Source: Phytoseiulus persimilis
Taxonomy: Eukaryota > Arthropoda > Arachnida > Mesostigmata > Phytoseiidae
Direction of reading: 5' to 3'
NCBI GenBank assembly: GCA_037576195.1
Contig: CM075102.1
Span: 15,868,745-15,932,744, forward strand
Length of the DNA: 64,000 bases
This document shows positions 12,513 through 26,100 of the stretch, in pieces; position 1 is the first letter of the stretch, and each line of letters opens with the position of its first letter. A program made the position numbers and the translations under genes. The notes beneath the pieces were generated by a model. The model saw only the letters and a program-made list of their open reading frames with translations. It had not been told where the DNA came from and searched no databases.

Positions 12513-15500
12513 CTGTAATTCCGCACGTAGCCAATCAGTATGCTGAATTTTTAGAACACCAATCCCGATGTTACTGGGCCACCATACAAGACAGCCGATG
12601 AGAGCGGAGCTATCAAATCATCGTTGGCGTCAACGCGCTCGAGGCCGACTGGGACAGCTTTCCCGTGAGGAAGAGACCCACACGGATCCGCGCTCCTCCG
12701 AACGACGGGGTCGCGATTCCGCTGGTGCACAGGCCAGACTCTCTAAAGGTAACGTTTCTGAAAACTCGGGCCGATATCCTGATTACTTATTCGTCACAAA
12801 ATGCGAATCGCGGACCGAACCCCTGATGAATGAGTTTGAGTTTCAAATCGTCCGCCTCAATCCAGGAATCGATGGCTGTAATGTTAAAGCTCGGAACCAA
12901 TTTCGTTTATTGGTGGACCACGCTCGTTATTCCTCTTATATTTATTCTTCACTCGGTCTGTCGCTCCGAATGTGTGTGCGAAGTGTTGCCGTCCCCTGAC
13001 GAGTCGGCTGTGGCACGAAATTCTGTTGACATTCAAGTCCTCAATCAGACGGTATCGACATCTGTGTGAACTCCTCCCCTCTTTCTTCAAGGTGCAGGAC
13101 TGTTTTATTCATGTCAAAGCTCCTGCTGAGACTTCACTCATTTTCCGAAACGCCGCGACATGCACCCACAACACACATGCTGGCACGAACTTCGAGTTCA
13201 TTTCAGCTGTCATTAGTCCAATCGATTGGAATAAATTGATAAACACGAGAAGGTACCGTGTCGGAGGTCCTCGATAGATACCAGAGAGGGACGGATCGCT
13301 GGCTCTTCGATCGGAGGTCTAGTGTCGACTTCAAGGAACTCAAAGCTTTATCGCCGATGCATCAACGACAGTCAACCTAATGGGAATAAATTTGTTTATC
13401 TCTTCGAGAAATTCCGTGAGAGCATTACCCTTCGACATCGCTGCGTCCGTGCACTGATGGCTTCAATCAAAATCAATTTCGGAGCCACATGCAGCCCTCG
13501 ATTTCTAACCCGTCCCTCCGGATGAACGTGCAGTCCGCTGGTACCCGAAACCCGGGACCGAAGCCTAGAACTCGAACTCAGGAGCTCCAAAACCACGCGG
13601 TCGCTCACAACCACACTATGGACTCGCTCTGTGAAGCTTCTAGGCGCTCATCCGCGGAACTATCTTCGGGATTCCTCCCACGATCTACGCTACGTCTGCG
13701 GAAACTCACGCTGCGGAATCGCAACTCCACGCAGCTAGACATTTCACTCTTCTAAATCCTTTTGTCCACTCGGGGAGGAACTCGCGAAGGGGGACACGAG
13801 TTCGCCTCCATCAAATATGACGCATTTATCCGCACCGGCGTGGTCGAAGGTGCCCAAACCGCGGCCAGACTTCCTCAACACTGATCTCAGAAATAGGTTC
13901 ACTTTATCACGAGCAGCAACGTGCTCCTTTTCTCGACCTCGGTGAGGTGCAGGCCGTCGCACTGATATCGTTGCGAGGGGACACTGCTCAAACCGCCTGG
14001 ATGTGAGAAGCTGCAGACAATTCCGATTTAGGGTTGGCTAGATCCTGCGACACCTGCCCCCAGCAAGTTTTTTCCGAGCTCCTCGGAACCAGTGGAGTCG
14101 CTGAACATTTATGAGCTTCCCGATTATGCCTATAAACGGACCGGAGCTTGTTTCCGGAGCCTCCGCACGGTTTGGAGTTCGTTCTCGTTCATAAGGCACA
14201 AAGAGGTCGAGCACATCGAGAGGGGCGAAACGATGGAATATTTATCTCAGAAAAGAGCCCATTGTTTGCTCGTTAAGTTGACGAGAAGAGATGTGGGTAG
14301 GGATCATCGAGCTCGGAGTTGTGGCAATTCAAAGGAGGGGTTCCACGATGGTGGTCGCGCTAGTGGTCATACCCCTAAGCCCTCTCGTTCGCTAATGAAG
14401 TGTTTACTGCGGACTGGGGAGGAGAGTTTGCTGTTAGAAACGGGGAATCGCTCTCACGAAACAAGCGCTCCGTGGCTTCGACATCAGTTTGCCAAAACGA
14501 GCAAGGAACAGAATGGAAAAAACGATCTATTTTTCATCGATATTAATTGTCTGAAAAGACTCCTGCTGCCCTTGCTTCTGCACCTCCGCCACCACTAAAT
14601 GACTCGCACTTATTGAACCCGCGGCACCACCATCAGCCGCCCACGGCTCACACATACCGAGCGGAGTGCGATTGGGAAAGCTTATTAATTTCGGAGGATT
14701 TGTGTTTGACTTGACTCTGGGAATTAGTCCGACCCGAAACAGCCGCTGGATTCGCGGTTCAGAAGCTCCTTTTCAATCAGTCGGCGGGGACCATCGACTG
14801 ACTTGATGACTGACTCTCGGGATGATGTCAGATCAGAACTCCTTCTTGAACTCCTGGTCAAAGGGGTCATTCCCGGTCATTCCAGCGATGAATCGGCGAA
14901 ACAGCGCTGGTCATAGGGGATGTGGATTCGATCGAGCGCCCTCCGAGAAGAGAAACTGTACTGACTCTGAGATTTTTCGCACATAGTCGACACATTCGTC
15001 CATTTTTAACTTGTAGCATCAATTCAGCTCAAGGGGAGCGAGCTGTTTTCCCGTCACGAAAGACAGCGAACTGTTAAATCGGTCTGATCGGGGGAAGAAC
15101 TGCCTCCCTGAGCTCGCGACTTCGGGCGGATGCCCGCTGCCAACGGGGCATTGCCTGAACACGGAACCCACTTGATTTTTCTCAGAGGGAAGTCAAGGTC
15201 TGCACTCATTTCTGAACAACGAAAAGATCGAGTCGTTCGTCGCTGCCTGCGAGGGAGGGTGGATAACATCCGGATGCAAGGAACAGATTTCAACACGCGT
15301 CAAAGGCGGGTCGACGGAGCTTGGACTCGATGTTCAGAGCGGGGATACCGAATCCGCGATGGGGACAAGTTCTGACCACAGCTTATGACAAACACTTGGT
15401 AAGATACTCGACTCCCCGGCGTTTCGAGTTTCAAAGGGGTCGCAGTCTGCTTCTCCGACTTGCGTGGTATGTGCCCGAGGAATCTCAATGGAGGAAACGA

Positions 15501-15761
15501 CTCCCACCCGGGGTGCTGTTTCAGCGCGAAGCCCGAACAAAAGAACGAGCACCGTTCGGCTCGCAGGCAGTCTAGGTGCCAAGTCTGGATTCGGCTCAGT
15601 TTGGCGACTTTGTCTATTTCTCGATTTTTTGCTCCCCTCTCTCGGCGCTCTCGGCGGAGACTGAGATGGATTGGTTTTTCGGCTCCGCCACCGCCGATGG
15701 CATCACCAATTGAAGAGGCAGCAGAGACTACCGATGCAGCGGCACGCGGTGGAGTGAAGCC

Positions 15762-15808
15762 TGGCCGTCCGCCCGTCCGCCCGCCCGCCCGCTCGGCCGG
15801 CCGGCCGG
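15762..15808. repeat. GC-rich CCGCC/GGCC low-complexity tract
   Basis: Tandem-like runs of cccg/cgcc units are followed by three ggcc units. A similar CCCG-rich tract with ggctggctgg recurs near 31.37-31.41 kb. Confidence 0.75.
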
Positions 15809-17424
15809 ATCGTCTGACTGACTAGCTGTTGATCATCTGTTATTACGCGGCCATTGGCTCTAACTGGAGAGTAGCAGCAGCAATGACAGATCGTCTCAGC
15901 AGCGTCATCGACTATGAACGAGAAGGAATGGAGGGAAGCGACGGCTGCAACGATGCTGCATTCTCCACGCTAAAATCCTCTCTAAAGTAGAAGGCGTCGA
16001 CCAAGCTCCACGCCGTATCCTGACTCCGAGCCGCATGGTACAATGACATTTGTGACGCAATCAGCCGCTCAATCTAGTTTTCCGGAGTTGTTCTGTGGTG
16101 TTCCATGCTCCCAGAAAGCCGAGGACTCGTCGTGGATCGAGAGTACCGCTCCCGAATAGACACTCAATAATCCTCCGACTCGGATTGTCACGAACCACGC
16201 GGACGAAAAATTTCTCTCAATGAAGACGCTTTGCGCACATTCGAAGGTGTCGCCCCGAAGGTCAAAACACGCTATTCCGCGTTCTGGATCCTGATCTCGG
16301 GCCTCGCATGATTGTGTTTGGATTGAGAGAGCAGTGTTCCTGCGAGGAGGGGTCTCGGCTGACTCTTCACACCTCTCGTCTCAGTCGGAGACTTCCCGTA
16401 GCTTTCCTCGGAGATTCCTCGTTTTGAACGAAGAATGAACGCTGAGACGGAGAGAATAGCTCCAGCTGGTCACGTGGCTTCGTTCACTGACTGATCGACG
16501 ATTCTCGTTCGTCCGTGGCGGCTCGAATGCTTCTCACAGAGCGGTCTTCTCTCACCGCGATTCCAAATTCAACTCGATGATGAGCTTGGAATTAGCTCTC
16601 GTTTCAGAGCCCCCGCAAAGTAGGATAGCCGCTGCTGTCGTATTTGTCCGAGTCGTGATCGCTGTCGTTGCGGCAGCTGCCGTCAGAATAAATAATCAGG
16701 GAGACAGACGCGAGTTAATTTGGCATGAATTGATGGAGGTGTCATTGTCGAGTGTTCGGGACGGTCGCAAGTTTTTCTGCGAAGTCGGATCAAGTGGCTG
16801 TTCGAGCAAGGCTCATCTTCCCGCAGAAGCGATACGTAATTTCCGCATCATATTCTCTTTCTGCGATGAGATAACGCAGTGCGAGACGATTCCGGAGCGG
16901 AACGAGCGTGAGTAAATGTGCCGCTTCTCGGGCGGTGTCAAGCGATCGGGGCTGCTTGAGCATGCATTGGCTATGCATACGACGAGCTCCCTGGGCCGCG
17001 GGACAAAGGGCCGGGAACCCCGGCCGGTAGCCCCTGGCCAGACGGGGTGACCAAGGAGAGGTGGCAGCTAGGCAGCCGAGAAAGATCATACCGTGACAGG
17101 CTTTTGGTCGAGAGTCGCAGGGGTGATTGGCATCCATTCAGAGGAGTCCTTGTCGCCCAAAAAGCTCGGCAACTCGCACGAGATGTCGGCTACGAATCAT
17201 GGAACCGTCCGTCGAAGCCTAGATGAGGTCACTTGATTGTTATAAGCAGCTGAATGATCTATCCATATGCATAGACGATAGTCTGCTGGACGGGCAGTTG
17301 AGCAGAATCAGATCAAGTTTGGGAGAGCATTCGAAAGAGTGGCCGGGTGTTCAGCGCGAGCCGCACATGATTTCAGTTGCCACTAGGATCCACTCCTCGG
17401 GGGGCACACGGGGTGTCAGCCATG

Positions 17425-17435
17425 GGTTCGATGCC
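17425..17435 (+). other. Possible RNA polymerase III B-box match
   Basis: An exact match to the B-box consensus GGTTCGANNCC (GGTTCGATGCC). No foldable tRNA cloverleaf or clear A box was seen around it, so this could be a tRNA-derived SINE fragment or chance. Confidence 0.2.
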
Positions 17436-18512
17436 GACCCGGGACGGAATTGCCCAGACAATAACTCGACAACAACTTATGCTGCTAGTCTTCCATGAGA
17501 CGAGTCCTTGAGCGATGCTAATTAAACTCTCTTGCGAATCACCTCTCCGCATGAGTGGGAACAGCACGTAGAACGCGTACAGAAACGGAAAGTGGTAACG
17601 AGGCGGTGATGCAATTGATAAGGAGATGAGGCGATTCTTTTTTTAGCGAAGCTCGTTTGCGAGACAATCGTAGAGCTGATACCCGCTTTTCCGCGCTCTT
17701 GGCCCCGTGATCCATTGCGAAAATATTCAATCCCTGACAATGATCTGAAGTTTTAAGGAACATATACGGCGGCAGCAGAAGTTCTTCAGGTCTGCGCCTC
17801 GGAACGGAGTTCCACTTCCGACTCTGATCATAGGGACCTCGGAGATCACTCTCAGGAATCAATCCGTTGCCAGAGAGCGCGAACCGTGGGTACGGTTCCT
17901 GAGACTCTACAACGTCAATGCCGAGCCCACGATTCGGATCTGAGACATAGCTCAACCTGGTGACGTGCTTCAAGAGAAAGAGTCTCTCACAGCGACATCT
18001 CTTTCGGGGGTTCCTGACACATTTTCAGCGTCGTATCTGGCGTTGCAGGTGAAAGATAAACGAACAAGTCGGAGTGTGCCGATGTTTTAAGGCTTCCGAA
18101 GCCCGGGCCGCCAGTGCACGTCTCCTGCTTAAATAGACTCAATAAATACCCGTCATCGCCACCCAAACGGCTGTGACTCCCGAAACGACCGACAGACAGG
18201 ATGACTCGCTTGAGAGTTGCTACCCTGAAATATGTTTCGCCCACCCGCGACGACATCTGTTGGTTTTCGGTTAACACGTATTCGGTGTCTTGTTCAGTCC
18301 ACGGTGACGTGTCCACTCTCTGTGGATTGCTTTTCAAACTTGACGCTGTCGACGTATTCAGCGATCTTGTTCACACTCGGCGACGATCGCAGCTTGTGCT
18401 GCATGCCACGAGAATCCCTCGGTGACCTCCGTTTCCTCACTTCGGATACAAAAAACTCTGTATTTTTACTCGCGGGTCACGTGTGTGGCTCCAGCTGAAA
18501 ATTCTTCTCCCC

Positions 18513-18534
18513 CTCTCTCTCTCTCTCTCTCTCT
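18513..18534. repeat. CT microsatellite
   Basis: Eleven uninterrupted CT units. Confidence 0.9.
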
Positions 18535-21500
18535 CGCTCAGGAGACTGGAAGGATGCCAGAGAAGCTCGCGGTGGAAAGCTTCCACTCTCAAGAGACTCA
18601 TCGGGATACATGGACTTAGAATGAGTCCCGATTTTCCGAATCCAGAGAGCCCTTTTCGCAACCTGCGAACCTGAGGCGATTGTTGAATTCCTCTATTCGG
18701 CGAATCCAGCCTCGCTCTTGCGCGTGCGATGCATACGATACTGATGATACCTGCGACCTAAACTAAACAGAAACTATACAGCCCTCTGCACAGATAACGC
18801 CTGTAATACTTAAAGCGTGACTGACGAAACGCAGTGAAACTGTCAACTTGAACATTTTTAGCCAACCCGAGAGCCGCATAAGCTCATTTTTGTGCGCTCA
18901 ACTCTGGTCGCATTCAACTTCAAAACAAATCACTTCTCGCTCGCCCCAACTTCGAAGCGAGCAACCGCGAATCGGCCTTCGGGAGAAACAGGAATGTCGA
19001 TCCCAATGTTTGAGAGCTCCCGATCATTGACCCCGAAGTACTTGATCGACCCGACTCAGCTCCTTCTCTCAATGTGAGTTCAGGATGACAGTTGTTCTGT
19101 CCATTGACGGATGGGTCTTTCCAATGAAATAATCACCTGGTGGGCTTTTCGATTTGGGTTCGGTCGAGTGGGAACCCGTTCTCTCCTAAATTCGGGGAAG
19201 CATTCTTCCGGGGATTCCTGACCCAGGGGGCAAGACCCCTGTTAGAGGTGCTCTCACCAGACTATCTCAATTGTTATTCACGCTCTCAGGACTCAAGCCC
19301 ACGGCCGTATTCGGTGTAATTGCCAAGCAGGGGTCCCAAACCCAGGACCACCGGAATTGCAACGGCGAGCCGGATTGCAAGCTCTCCCGTGAGACAAATC
19401 ATGGACACAAGGAACGAGACAGCTACAGACAGAGTTTAGCAAGTCAGCATCTGCGGTAGGATTCGGAAGCGCATATGCCGGCAGTGAAATGGTTGGCAAT
19501 GTGTTAAACGCGCAAACGCGTTACTAATTGTAGCGCTGTCAGCGCTCTCAATGATAGAGTGGCACAAAATGGAAAAAACGCCCTCATGATCGCTGGAGCA
19601 ATGCCCACTCTGGGGGGACGTTTGATGTCAGCACACATACGCGCACAATACGGACACTGCAAGGACGTGCAAAATACGTGTCTCGCTCGCGGAACCGTTA
19701 GCGCATGCTCGTTCCACAGGTGACCATCAGTTGTCCTGATCCGAATGGAATGGCGAGCTGAATTGGCCATTATCTCGATTGTCAGACGCGTGTCCGGTAT
19801 CGCGGCGAGCCTCGCTTCTGGTTCTGTCGTTCGTTTGAGCGTTCTGTTTGGTAAACACAACCTCCCCGAAGAAGGGCCGCGCGTTCGACGACAAACGGGC
19901 TCGACCGCGGAATATGGAGGGACGTGTTTGTGAGCGCCTCGGTTTGTTAATAAACAGAGTCGTAAGAAGCTGGAGATGTCAGGCGTCACCAAGACCGCCG
20001 GAAGAGGGCACAATATAGATAATCCCGCGCAGTGCGAGCTTGCCAAATAGCATCGCTTGATTTGGTCGACCTTCACGAGTGCCACATTTTGTGGACAGCG
20101 GAAGATTTGCCTCATGATCTCTGCTTAATGGTGATGACGGATCTGAGCGGGTTGGAGACTCTGAGCGAGATCGCGGCAGAGCGAAGTGTTTTGTAGCGAA
20201 GTTTTCGTAGTGGACACTCCCGAAGCTCGGACCTAATTCAACACTTTTGTAAGCCAAAGGCTCGCTCCCGCCTGGATCGACCCTGAGACGCCTCGCAAAA
20301 CTTCGTCGAAGCGACTGAGTTTCATCGGGGGCCCATACAAACTTAAGGACCTAATAAGTTGAGACTCTTAAGAGGAGTCTCTGACGAAGAAGCCTTAGAG
20401 TATAAGGATTCCCAGTCGGCTGCTGGATCGAAAACTTTTCTCCGATGTCATTATCGGTTGAAGATCTGTTTTTCCCGGAATCCCAGCTTGACCTTGGTCC
20501 CTCAGCTCCAGGAATGGTCACGATATATGACGAGAAGCAATATAAAGTACCAGAGCCGCCAGCCCCACATCTATTTCCAGTACGTATTTAATTCCGCGGC
20601 CGTCTACGTCAGTGCGTATGGGGCTTGAACGTTTGATAGAAAACCTTCCTGAACCATGGAATCATCGTGAAACGCGGGACGGGTGAGTTTGAGAATTAGA
20701 TCGCTGTGATTCTATCTACTGTTCAAAGCACACAATCTCACCTATCAGGACCGAGCTGAAGAACAGTACCGCTACTGGACCGATTGTTCTGAGATCGAAG
20801 AAATCCATGATCGAGAGTCTCCGCAGCTCTAATATCAAGACTCTGTTCGGCGGGAATCACGCTGTACGACCTACATGCGAAGTTCAGAGGCTGGCGGCTC
20901 CATTGACCATGTCACGTGGCATGACGGATCCTCAAATCATGATCACGCTCGCATCTTCCGAACGCATCCACTGCGCGCCGAAAATTCAAACGTCGCGGGA
21001 GGCTTAATCCAATCGCAGAGTCAACAGCACCGAAACAACTCAGCGGAACATTGGCTCCGTGAGCATAAAATCTCGAACAGCGATAGAACCAACGTGAGGT
21101 TCGTTACACACTGGATCGCTCAGATCATTTTTAGTCGGGCAACCGAGTTGAAGTGCTGCCACGGGCTTGGTGGGGTATGGAGGCATGCCTTTGGGTGAGG
21201 ACTGAAATGAGGGAGGGATCACAACTTGCCCCGAATAGTCGAGGGCTCCCTCATTCACATATAAGTAACCCCATTCATCGTTTGAATGTGGAAATATTCT
21301 CGCACATGAACGAATTCTCGTTCGTACTCGGATTTCATTTCCTCGATCGATTGGGAAAATGGTGAAGAACTCGGAAAACTCATGAGCTCACAATTCCGCC
21401 CCACCGATTCCTCTCCCCCAATGAGTGTTCATGATCTTTCTACTGTCCTCCGCAAATTTTCTTCGGGAAATAAATCTGTGCTCCTCCTGATCGGATCCGG

Positions 21501-23111
21501 CTCCATCTGACTGGCGGAAATCTGCGATTCTGGAACCGAGCCTGAAAATATGGCTGGCTTTGGGATGATAGTTTCATCGGCACTATGCGAGAGCTATGAT
21601 AAAGTTCTGAAGGGTAGAGGGATCCCCCGAACGGAAGTAGAGCCGATCTGGGCTACTCTCAGACGGTGAGGAACGGGAGCGAGAGAACGTAAGTTCAAGG
21701 GGGAAGTAGGAGAAAAAAACGAAAAAAATCGGAAGGAATCTTCCACAGCAGAAAAATCAGCTCCAGTACTCTCACGGCCTCGGGAAACTGCAAGAAGCTT
21801 TGCGGCTCTGACAAGTATTCATGGGTATCCTACTCCGCGAGGTTTCGCTCCGTTTTCCCCGACAATGACACATTTCAATGCTCGAGTTCCGCTGAAGAGT
21901 GTTAGGAATTAATATGGGATGAGATGGAGGATGTTGGAATATTTCGCTCAAATCCATCGCTAAGAGGAGCTCAGATAGGTTCCTAGATCGACGCTGTTTT
22001 GAATTTCGTGAGTTCTAATGGTTGATAGGAGGCACGATTTACGTGCTGTACCCAGCCCAACCCTACCTGAAATGCTATTCGGAGCCGACCAGGCCAACCC
22101 CGTGAGATTTCTCCGGAGTTCCTCTCATCGAATGTACCAATACGAATGTGCAAGAGAGTGCTGTGTCGTCCAAAGTTTCCCGATCCCCCGAAAGCCGCTG
22201 ATGTTCGTGAACTATGTGACTTCGGACTCTTCAACCTACTGGGGGGAGTCAGAAGTGCTTGAAACTGCGTTGGAATTTTGAGAATCGTTTTCCGTCAGAA
22301 CACTGGGCCCACTGCAGTCATTCTAACAGGGAAACGTCTTCGTTGACGGGACGTGCACCACCGTGTGGTATCTCGCCCTTCACACAACTAGAATCCGATG
22401 GAAGTCGATGTTTGTTTGACCTGGAACTTTTTTGGCAATAGATCGATCCGGTCCCAGTTCTCTTTGGAAGTCTGGTGAATTCACGGGGCGTGTCTCGGGA
22501 TGCGAATGTACCGTATGGATCTCCAACAGCCCTAGTTGCCATAACCATCAGTTTTTTCCCGGTTGCGGAGTCACGCAGAGAAATAGGGATCCAATGGAAG
22601 TATGCCTTTATGGAAGCTGGTATCGGGATTCCTAACAGCACTGGATTGGATCTCAAGTTTCGTCTGGTATGAGAACAGCCCGTTTGAAGATTGGGACTCT
22701 TCGCAAGACAGAACATAGGTCATGGAGATCAGCGGAAGGGTCTCGGACGTCCCCCGAAGGTGGCTGAGTTGACAGGGCGCCTCCTGTGAGGAATCCGTTC
22801 GAAACCACGAGGTTCGCTCATCCGGAATCGGCCTGTGTGCGTAATAAATGTCGACAGGTTAGGATATCCACAACGTCGTTGAATTATCTGAAGGATGAAG
22901 CTTTTTCTTTATTTCCATGGAATTCGTTTCGCTTCATTTCAGGTCTCCTTGGGCAAGTATCTGAACGCGGTACTTTTCAGGTTCCTCCCAACGTGTTCGC
23001 ATAATGGCACAAAACTCTCAGTTCAGAGTGGCATATTTTGCGTAAACTACACGTCTACAGCCGAAGCTTTCGGGACATGTTTGACGCTTCTCGACTCCGG
23101 ATGACGTTTCG

Positions 23112-23122
23112 CCCCCCCCCCC
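23112..23122. repeat. Poly-C tract
   Basis: An uninterrupted run of 11 C bases, a possible sequencing or assembly length-error site. Confidence 0.85.
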
Positions 23123-26100
23123 TGCCTTCGCCCGATTCCTAATGACGAATTCACTCCCACGTTAGTCAGATTCGGGAATCTAACAGCCCGAGAAAGTGAA
23201 CGACGTTTAGCAGAAGTATAGTTTCAACAGGAGCAGCGCTAAGCTCCCTGATAGCGCGGAAGCCTAAGGGTGACGGAGTTTTTACAAAAAGGAGAAAACA
23301 ATCAGCTGAAAAATCGTCAAGTGTTTTCATCCAACTGAACATTGAGCTCCGGGCTCGTCCTCACAAACCCGATGTGATATCCCAAACGGTATAGCACGCA
23401 TTGCGCTCGGAATCTCTCGCTCCCCTGGAAAGAAAACTTCACCAGACATCGGTCTCATCGGCAGCTTGTGAAGGTGGTCATCGCTGAACGGATCCTCGAT
23501 CGATCGACGAATTGAGCGACGCATCCTGTTTCACCCCTTGCGCATCTGCTCGAAGCCCGTTTAGAGGGGACGGTTCGCAGTGTTTGTTAGAGACACCTCT
23601 GGTTTCAACTGCCGATCTGCTGGCGTGTAGCAATTCCCGGTTCGCCATCTTCCTTTGATCATCGTTTGGAAGATGATGCCTCGATCGCCTCGTGATTTCA
23701 TTTGATTGCTTTCTCAACCCAACGAGTAGTCAGGGAGATCGGGAACCGGAGTCGCCGAATTGACTCCCCTGAACCTTAAACCCGGGGTCGGAAGCATTCA
23801 TTTTCAACGAAGCTGATCTGAGCGCTGACCGAGGGGTGAAAAATGACATGAAAATAAAACTGCCTGGAATTCACGGTATTGCTGGCCCAATTTTCTCTCC
23901 ATCGGGAAGTTAGCTTGAAGTTCAAGGACTTCGTCGTGAGCCTTCTCAGACTCCGAGCCCGTCGATCGGGAGACCGATTCCTGATGAGTTAGCTTCATCA
24001 AATCTGAAGAGCATTGAGCTATAGCGGCGGCCTCTAGCACTCTCCCTCCATAACATCGGCAAAAAATTGATCCTGCCTCAGAGAGACCCTGGTTTACAGA
24101 TAACTTAGAAGTTCCAGGATTACCGATGATCGGATCGGGATCCCAATCCCTACGTGTTATGAAGCTTGCTCGCAAGTTTATCTGGACAACAGGACGCGGC
24201 GCTGGAACCGACCCTGGGCACTCAAGAACGTAATCCCTACGACTTTGGATAGGCTGGAATTGAAGTCCACACGCTTCTTGATCAATATATTTCTTCTCCG
24301 ATTCTATGCAGTCTTCTGGAGGTAAATGGACTCTCATTCTCTGTGGGCGATTTGGAGACTCTGGTCGACCCGAAATCAACAATAATGGAATTTGCTCGAT
24401 CGGAGCGCATCGGTGCAGGATCGTTGAACGCAAAATACGCGGATTATCCGATCATATGGGCCTCACTTCACGTCATGGAACTATGTTTCGGATCAGAATA
24501 AGAGTATGGTTGGATTATTTGCTCTATCATACTCTCCGAATCAAAGAGGCCGGATCAATGTCGAAGTTCACTTGAGCAGCACTTCCTGGTTTTCGAATAA
24601 CACAAGAAACGAGGGGTGTCGTTACCAATGACGCCGACTCCTCCAGTCTCAAATGTTTTCATTCAGTTTTCAGTTTGTTGGCAGAGTCGCGGGAGGTTTT
24701 TCGAGCTATCAAGCTTTTATCGTCCGCATGCGCCCGAACCAGGCAATCTATAGCTGAGCCGTGGCTGGAAAAGCTGGCCAATCGCGTAACCTGTGTCTTC
24801 GCGTGGTGGATTCTGTGAACAGGAAATGTTCATGGTCGATACGGATGAAACCAACAGAGACCGCCGAGTTGTTGACGCCGGTACCCGATGGACAAAGACG
24901 AGGATCTACTCTTGCATCCAATCATGCCGTATTGACGGAGCGCTCAGTCATTCCTTCCACCGGCTCACAGCGCGGAACATGCGTGGCGATTGGTAAACGC
25001 AAAACAGCACTGATCAAACACCGAGGCATGGTTTGGATTGCTAAGTCGACTTTCCTCAAACATAACGCGGCCCCATCCGTTCCTAGAAATGGAACATGCT
25101 GAGCAAGATGTCTCGGGAACTGGGGGGTTTCGTCGAATCATCTCGGGTCGCGGCCTGATTCTCGAATTTCCGAGTTGTTCCGAGGGGAGCTCCTCAGCAG
25201 CCTTGTCTAGAGGCGAACATCTTCGGAATTGTAACTCAGATCGTGGTCTCGACGCCGGCGCAGAGCAGCAATCGTGGAAAATAATTCCCTCGAATATCTT
25301 CATTGCAGGTCCGACGGTACGGCGGGGAATGGCGAGACGAGTGCCCCTGGATTGTTATCGCCGGAAATGCATGGCGCTCCCTCCGCAGGATGTGCTGCCG
25401 CGTAGTGCATAGAAGGTCGGCTTGCGAAAGTGAATATTTTCCAATGAAAATAAGCGTGTCATCCTACAACTCGAGCCTTGCTTATTCCGCACTGTTGATC
25501 TCGTACTCCAGCGCAAGTTGCCAAAACATTCTCCAAGATTTTCAGTGACTCGGATTTTTTTTTTGCATTCGTCTCTTACTGCCTCGCACCCGTCCTCCGC
25601 CGGAAGTTCATCCAGCGTACAGCCTGGGAGTGAGGCACCCGAGTTCGGTCAACCTGTGGCATAGGTCTTGTAGATTTACCCCCATTCGTACCACAAGCAT
25701 ATATGTAAACACAACGAGGTTATTAGGAACCGTTATCAGGAAGAGTGGTTTCACCAGAATGGGCAGAAGCAGCTTTTTTCTGAGGGGGCCTGGGAAGGCC
25801 GTGCTGAGACCTGTCCGAGTAGAGAGGGAACACCTCATGAAGTTGACCGTCAACGTAGCGCTCCACGCCACGAGCGGAAGGTTTGTGAACATGTTTTCAT
25901 GTAAAAATTTCCCCTACGATCCGTCCAAGACCCCAAATCCGTGCTATCGGCTATCACAGTGACTTCTCTGGTTCATTGAGGCCAGCATCGACAGTCCAGG
26001 GCCCTTTCGACACTGCCTCTGACCCCGATGCATTCAATGCATCCAGAGCCTTGGAGGCCTCGAGCCTCAGGTTTGAGCTCCTCGGTGCCAAACAAACCTT

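Noticed and set aside
23804-24433. 209-codon minus-strand open frame
   Set aside because: Low-information composition without family motifs; not supported as a gene.
25608-25892. Minus-strand frame with a hydrophobic, membrane-like stretch
   Set aside because: It could pass as a receptor or signal-peptide exon, but there is no recognisable motif, a competing plus-strand frame overlaps it, and no partner exon was found.
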